From ZC4RG42 sp036676355 (lineage in GTDB: Bacteria > Pseudomonadota > Gammaproteobacteria > Burkholderiales > SG8-39): DNA of 33,420 nt. The stretch covers positions 1-33,420 of the forward strand of contig JAKFDA010000084.1 of the NCBI GenBank assembly GCA_036676355.1, given 5' to 3'. Made by a program: the position numbers and the translations under genes. The notes below the pieces were generated by a model, which did no database searches, was not told the origin of the DNA, and worked only from the letters and a program-made list of their open reading frames with translations. This document shows positions 31,646 through 33,420 of the stretch, piece by piece (the first letter of the stretch is position 1; every line of letters starts with the position of its first letter).

Positions 31646-31746
31646 CGGACTTCGCCGTTCAATCTTTTACAGGAAAGCGCGACCTCGACGATGGCCCGGC
31701 CGGGCGGCGTTGCTGCGAAAGCGCTTCTTTTCCACACGATGTCGAC

Positions 31747-32439
31747 ATGACAAATCGCTTGTATGGACTTATTCCGGCAGCGGGGGCCGGGGCACGGTTG
31801 GGGAACGAGACGCCGAAGCAATATGTGCCGGTCGCCGGACAAGCGATGCTGACGCATGCCGTGCGCGCTTTGTTATCGCACGCGCAGATCGAGACCGTGT
31901 TCGTCGTGCTGACGCCAGGTGATCAACGTTTCAAAGAATTGGACTGGAGTGGTTGTGCGGATCGCGTCTCGCCCTTGTACTGCGGCGGTCCCACGCGGCG
32001 CGACAGCGTGTTCAACGGTCTGGTCGCCACGCGCGATCTGGTCGAGCCCGACGACTGGATTCTCGTTCACGACGCGGCGCGCCCCGGACTCGGGCGCGAC
32101 GATCTCGGCCGCCTGATCGAGGCGGTGCGAAACGATCAGGTCGGCGGCATTCTGGCCGTGCCGCTCGCCGATACGCTCAAGCGCGCAAACGACGAGCAGC
32201 GTATCGTCGCAACCGAACCGCGCGAACAACTGTGGCGCGCGCAGACGCCGCAGATGTTCCGTTACGGCACCTTGTTGCGTGCGCTGGATGCGGCGCCGAA
32301 TGCGACGGACGAGGCCGCAGCGGTCGAGGCGTTGGGGCTGCATCCCCGGCTCGTGCTCGGTAGCGCGCGCAATATGAAGGTCACTTATCCGGGCGACATC
32401 GCTCTCGCGGAACGCTTGCTTGAAGGGCAGGAGCAATGA
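31747..32439 (+). CDS. ispD: 2-C-methyl-D-erythritol 4-phosphate cytidylyltransferase IspD
   Basis: IspD joins CTP and MEP in the third step of the non-mevalonate isoprenoid pathway. The 230 residues start MTNRLYGLIPAAGAGARLG, with the nucleotide-binding glycine loop and Lys in ETPKQY. VHDAARP (about 107) and LWRAQTPQMFRYGTLLRAL follow, typical of the family. The start is ATG 31747; the frame is open back to 31447, but that part overlaps the promoter and is not protein-like. Its TGA overlaps the ispF ATG (ATGA), so the two are translationally coupled. No strong ribosome site precedes it. Confidence 0.95.
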   Translation: MTNRLYGLIPAAGAGARLGNETPKQYVPVAGQAMLTHAVRALLSHAQIETVFVVLTPGDQRFKELDWSGCADRVSPLYCGGPTRRDSVFNGLVATRDLVEPDDWILVHDAARPGLGRDDLGRLIEAVRNDQVGGILAVPLADTLKRANDEQRIVATEPREQLWRAQTPQMFRYGTLLRALDAAPNATDEAAAVEALGLHPRLVLGSARNMKVTYPGDIALAERLLEGQEQ

Positions 32440-32921
32440 GGATCGGTCAAGGCTTCGACGTGCATGCGCTGGTGGCGGGGCGTCCGCTGATCATCGGCGG
32501 CGTGACCATCGCGTACGAGAAGGGGTTGGACGGACACTCGGATGCGGACGTGCTGCTTCATGCGGTGACCGATGCGATTCTCGGCGCCGCCGGGCTGGGT
32601 GATATCGGTCGTCACTTCCCGGACACGGACGAGCGCTATCGTGGCGCCGACAGTCGTACTCTGCTGCGCACGGCGGCGGCGAAAGTGCGCGCCGCGGGTT
32701 ATCGCATCGGCAATGTCGACGCCACCATCATCGCGCAGGCGCCGAAAATGGCGCCGCATATTCCTGCGATGGTGAAGAACATCGCCGCTGACCTGCGTAT
32801 TCCCTCGGGCTGCGTGAATGTCAAGGCGAAGACCACCGAACGGCTCGGCTTTACCGGGCGCGGCGAAGGCATTGCCGCCGAGGCGGTCGCCCTGGTGGAA
32901 CGGCAAACGCGGGACGGCTAG
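32436..32921 (+). CDS. ispF: 2-C-methyl-D-erythritol 2,4-cyclodiphosphate synthase IspF
   Basis: IspF closes the cyclic diphosphate of MEcPP, the fifth step of the same pathway, as a homotrimer with zinc. The 161 residues include the zinc ligands Asp8 and His10 (GFDVHA), His42-type region in DGHSDADVLLHAVTDAILGA, and the C-terminal TTERLGFTGRGEGIAAEA. The start overlaps the ispD stop by 4 nt. The following gene begins 5 nt later, so three genes form one tight unit. Confidence 0.97.
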   Translation: MRIGQGFDVHALVAGRPLIIGGVTIAYEKGLDGHSDADVLLHAVTDAILGAAGLGDIGRHFPDTDERYRGADSRTLLRTAAAKVRAAGYRIGNVDATIIAQAPKMAPHIPAMVKNIAADLRIPSGCVNVKAKTTERLGFTGRGEGIAAEAVALVERQTRDG

Positions 32922-32926
32922 GCACC

Positions 32927-33420
32927 ATGGCGGCGCCGCATGCACGCCTGTTTTTCGCCTTGTGGCCCGATCGAGCAACGCGACGGTCGCTGGCACAGTG
33001 GCAGCAGGCGCTGCAGCCCATATGTGGCGGCCGCGCCATGCACATCGACGATGTGCACCTCACGCTCGCCTTTCTGGGCGATACGCCGCTCGATCGGCTC
33101 GATCCGATCAAAGGCGTCGCCGCTGATGCAAGCGGCAGTCCGTTCAACCTGCGCGTCGATCAGGCGCAGTACTGGCGCCACAACAAAATTATCTGGGCCG
33201 GCGCGGCGGAGATTCCGCGCGCGCTCGAATCGGTGGTGGGTGATCTGCGCGATCGTCTGACGCAGGCGTCGATTCCTTTCGATCCGAAACCCTCCGTGCC
33301 GCACATCACGCTCTTCCGTAATGCGCGACCGACGCTGCCGCTGCCGGCGTTGCCGGCTATCGAGTGGGCGGTGGATGCATTCGTACTGGTGCGTTCGACC
33401 GGCGGCGCGGGGCCGCGCTA
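32927..33420 (+). CDS. thpR: RNA 2',3'-cyclic phosphodiesterase ThpR (LigT/2H family), cut by the window end
   Basis: The frame starts at ATG 32927 and runs to the window end with about 164 residues visible. Two HxTx motifs mark the 2H phosphoesterase family: HLTLAFLG (His44, Thr46) and HITLFRNA (His126, Thr128). The N-terminal LFFALWPD is typical of ThpR/LigT, which opens 2',3'-cyclic phosphates and can join 2'-5' RNA ends. There is no clear ribosome site, so translation may be coupled to ispF 5 nt upstream. Only the last residues are missing compared with the family's 170-190. Confidence 0.9.
   Translation, partial: MAAPHARLFFALWPDRATRRSLAQWQQALQPICGGRAMHIDDVHLTLAFLGDTPLDRLDPIKGVAADASGSPFNLRVDQAQYWRHNKIIWAGAAEIPRALESVVGDLRDRLTQASIPFDPKPSVPHITLFRNARPTLPLPALPAIEWAVDAFVLVRSTGGAGPR

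Larger units (their letters stand above)
31401..31746. other. mfd/ispD intergenic region with nested inverted repeats
   Basis: Divergent genes are separated by 346 bp. Contents: a hairpin with T-rich tail toward mfd (31412-31462); perfect inverted repeats GGAAGGTCC/GGACCTTCC (31484-31492 with 31583-31591) and GCGAGTGC/GCACTCGC (31515-31522 with 31571-31578); an inner ATCGC-TTAT-GCGAT hairpin (31555-31568); and overlapping promoters at 31616-31645. No credible protein gene is seen. Confidence 0.65.

Noticed and set aside
31447..31746. N-terminal extension of IspD by 100 residues
   Set aside because: It spans the promoter and structured RNA region; IspD family homology begins at MTNRLYGLIPAAG.
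1..33420. CRISPR array, tRNA, rRNA, insertion sequence or prophage
   Set aside because: No regularly spaced repeats, no tRNA-like cloverleaf, and no transposase, integrase or phage genes among the credible ORFs.

Overview
The window looks like about 33 kb of chromosome from a high-GC betaproteobacterium (Burkholderiales/Nitrosomonadales type). The reasons are the housekeeping gene order mutS-suhB-trmJ-cysE-iscRSUA-hscBA-fdx-iscX and serB-mfd / ispD-ispF, a PEP-CTERM (exosortase-sorted) surface protein, and several REP-like repeats with the GTTCGT...GAACGG pattern. The assignment rests on gene order and protein character only; no 16S rRNA is present. I see no tRNA, rRNA, CRISPR array, insertion sequence or prophage gene.

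The left part (1-15.2 kb) is accessory. In order it holds a truncated cardiolipin synthase/phospholipase D gene, an orphan PEP-CTERM protein, a metabolite:H+ symporter of the MFS, a GlxA-type AraC regulator divergent from an OsmC-like protein, and a tiny proline-rich ORF. Then come a DehI-family protein convergent with an AhpD-like CxxC protein, a radical SAM protein with a CX4CX2C cluster motif, and a small Gln-rich ORF. The part closes with a 1003-residue protein whose C-terminal half is a phospholipase C/acid phosphatase domain, a secreted peptidoglycan-binding protein, and an AraC regulator divergent from a SAM methyltransferase. A cluster of REP elements (15.2-15.5 kb) ends this part.

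The right part (15.5-33.4 kb) is conserved housekeeping: mismatch repair (mutS), suhB, tRNA methylation (trmJ), cysteine synthesis (cysE), and the complete isc iron-sulfur cluster operon under a promoter that overlaps a good IscR type 1 site. CysE makes O-acetylserine for cysteine, the substrate of IscS. IscS and IscU build the cluster, HscB/HscA release it, and Fdx, IscA and IscX assist. The operon is interrupted by intergenic material: two REP elements plus an intrinsic terminator between iscA and hscB, and another repeat pair between hscA and fdx. Next come a small Cys-containing membrane protein, serB and mfd (coupled by a GTGA overlap), and the divergent pair ispD-ispF followed by thpR, which runs off the window end.

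The most interesting unexplained signal is the 346-bp mfd/ispD intergenic region. It has a perfect TATAAT facing mfd, nested perfect inverted repeats, and a long hairpin with a T-rich tail just before mfd. Together these suggest a minus-strand small RNA or an attenuated mfd leader. The unknown N-terminal half of the phospholipase C protein and the terminator inside the isc operon come next. No clearly new multi-gene system is evident.
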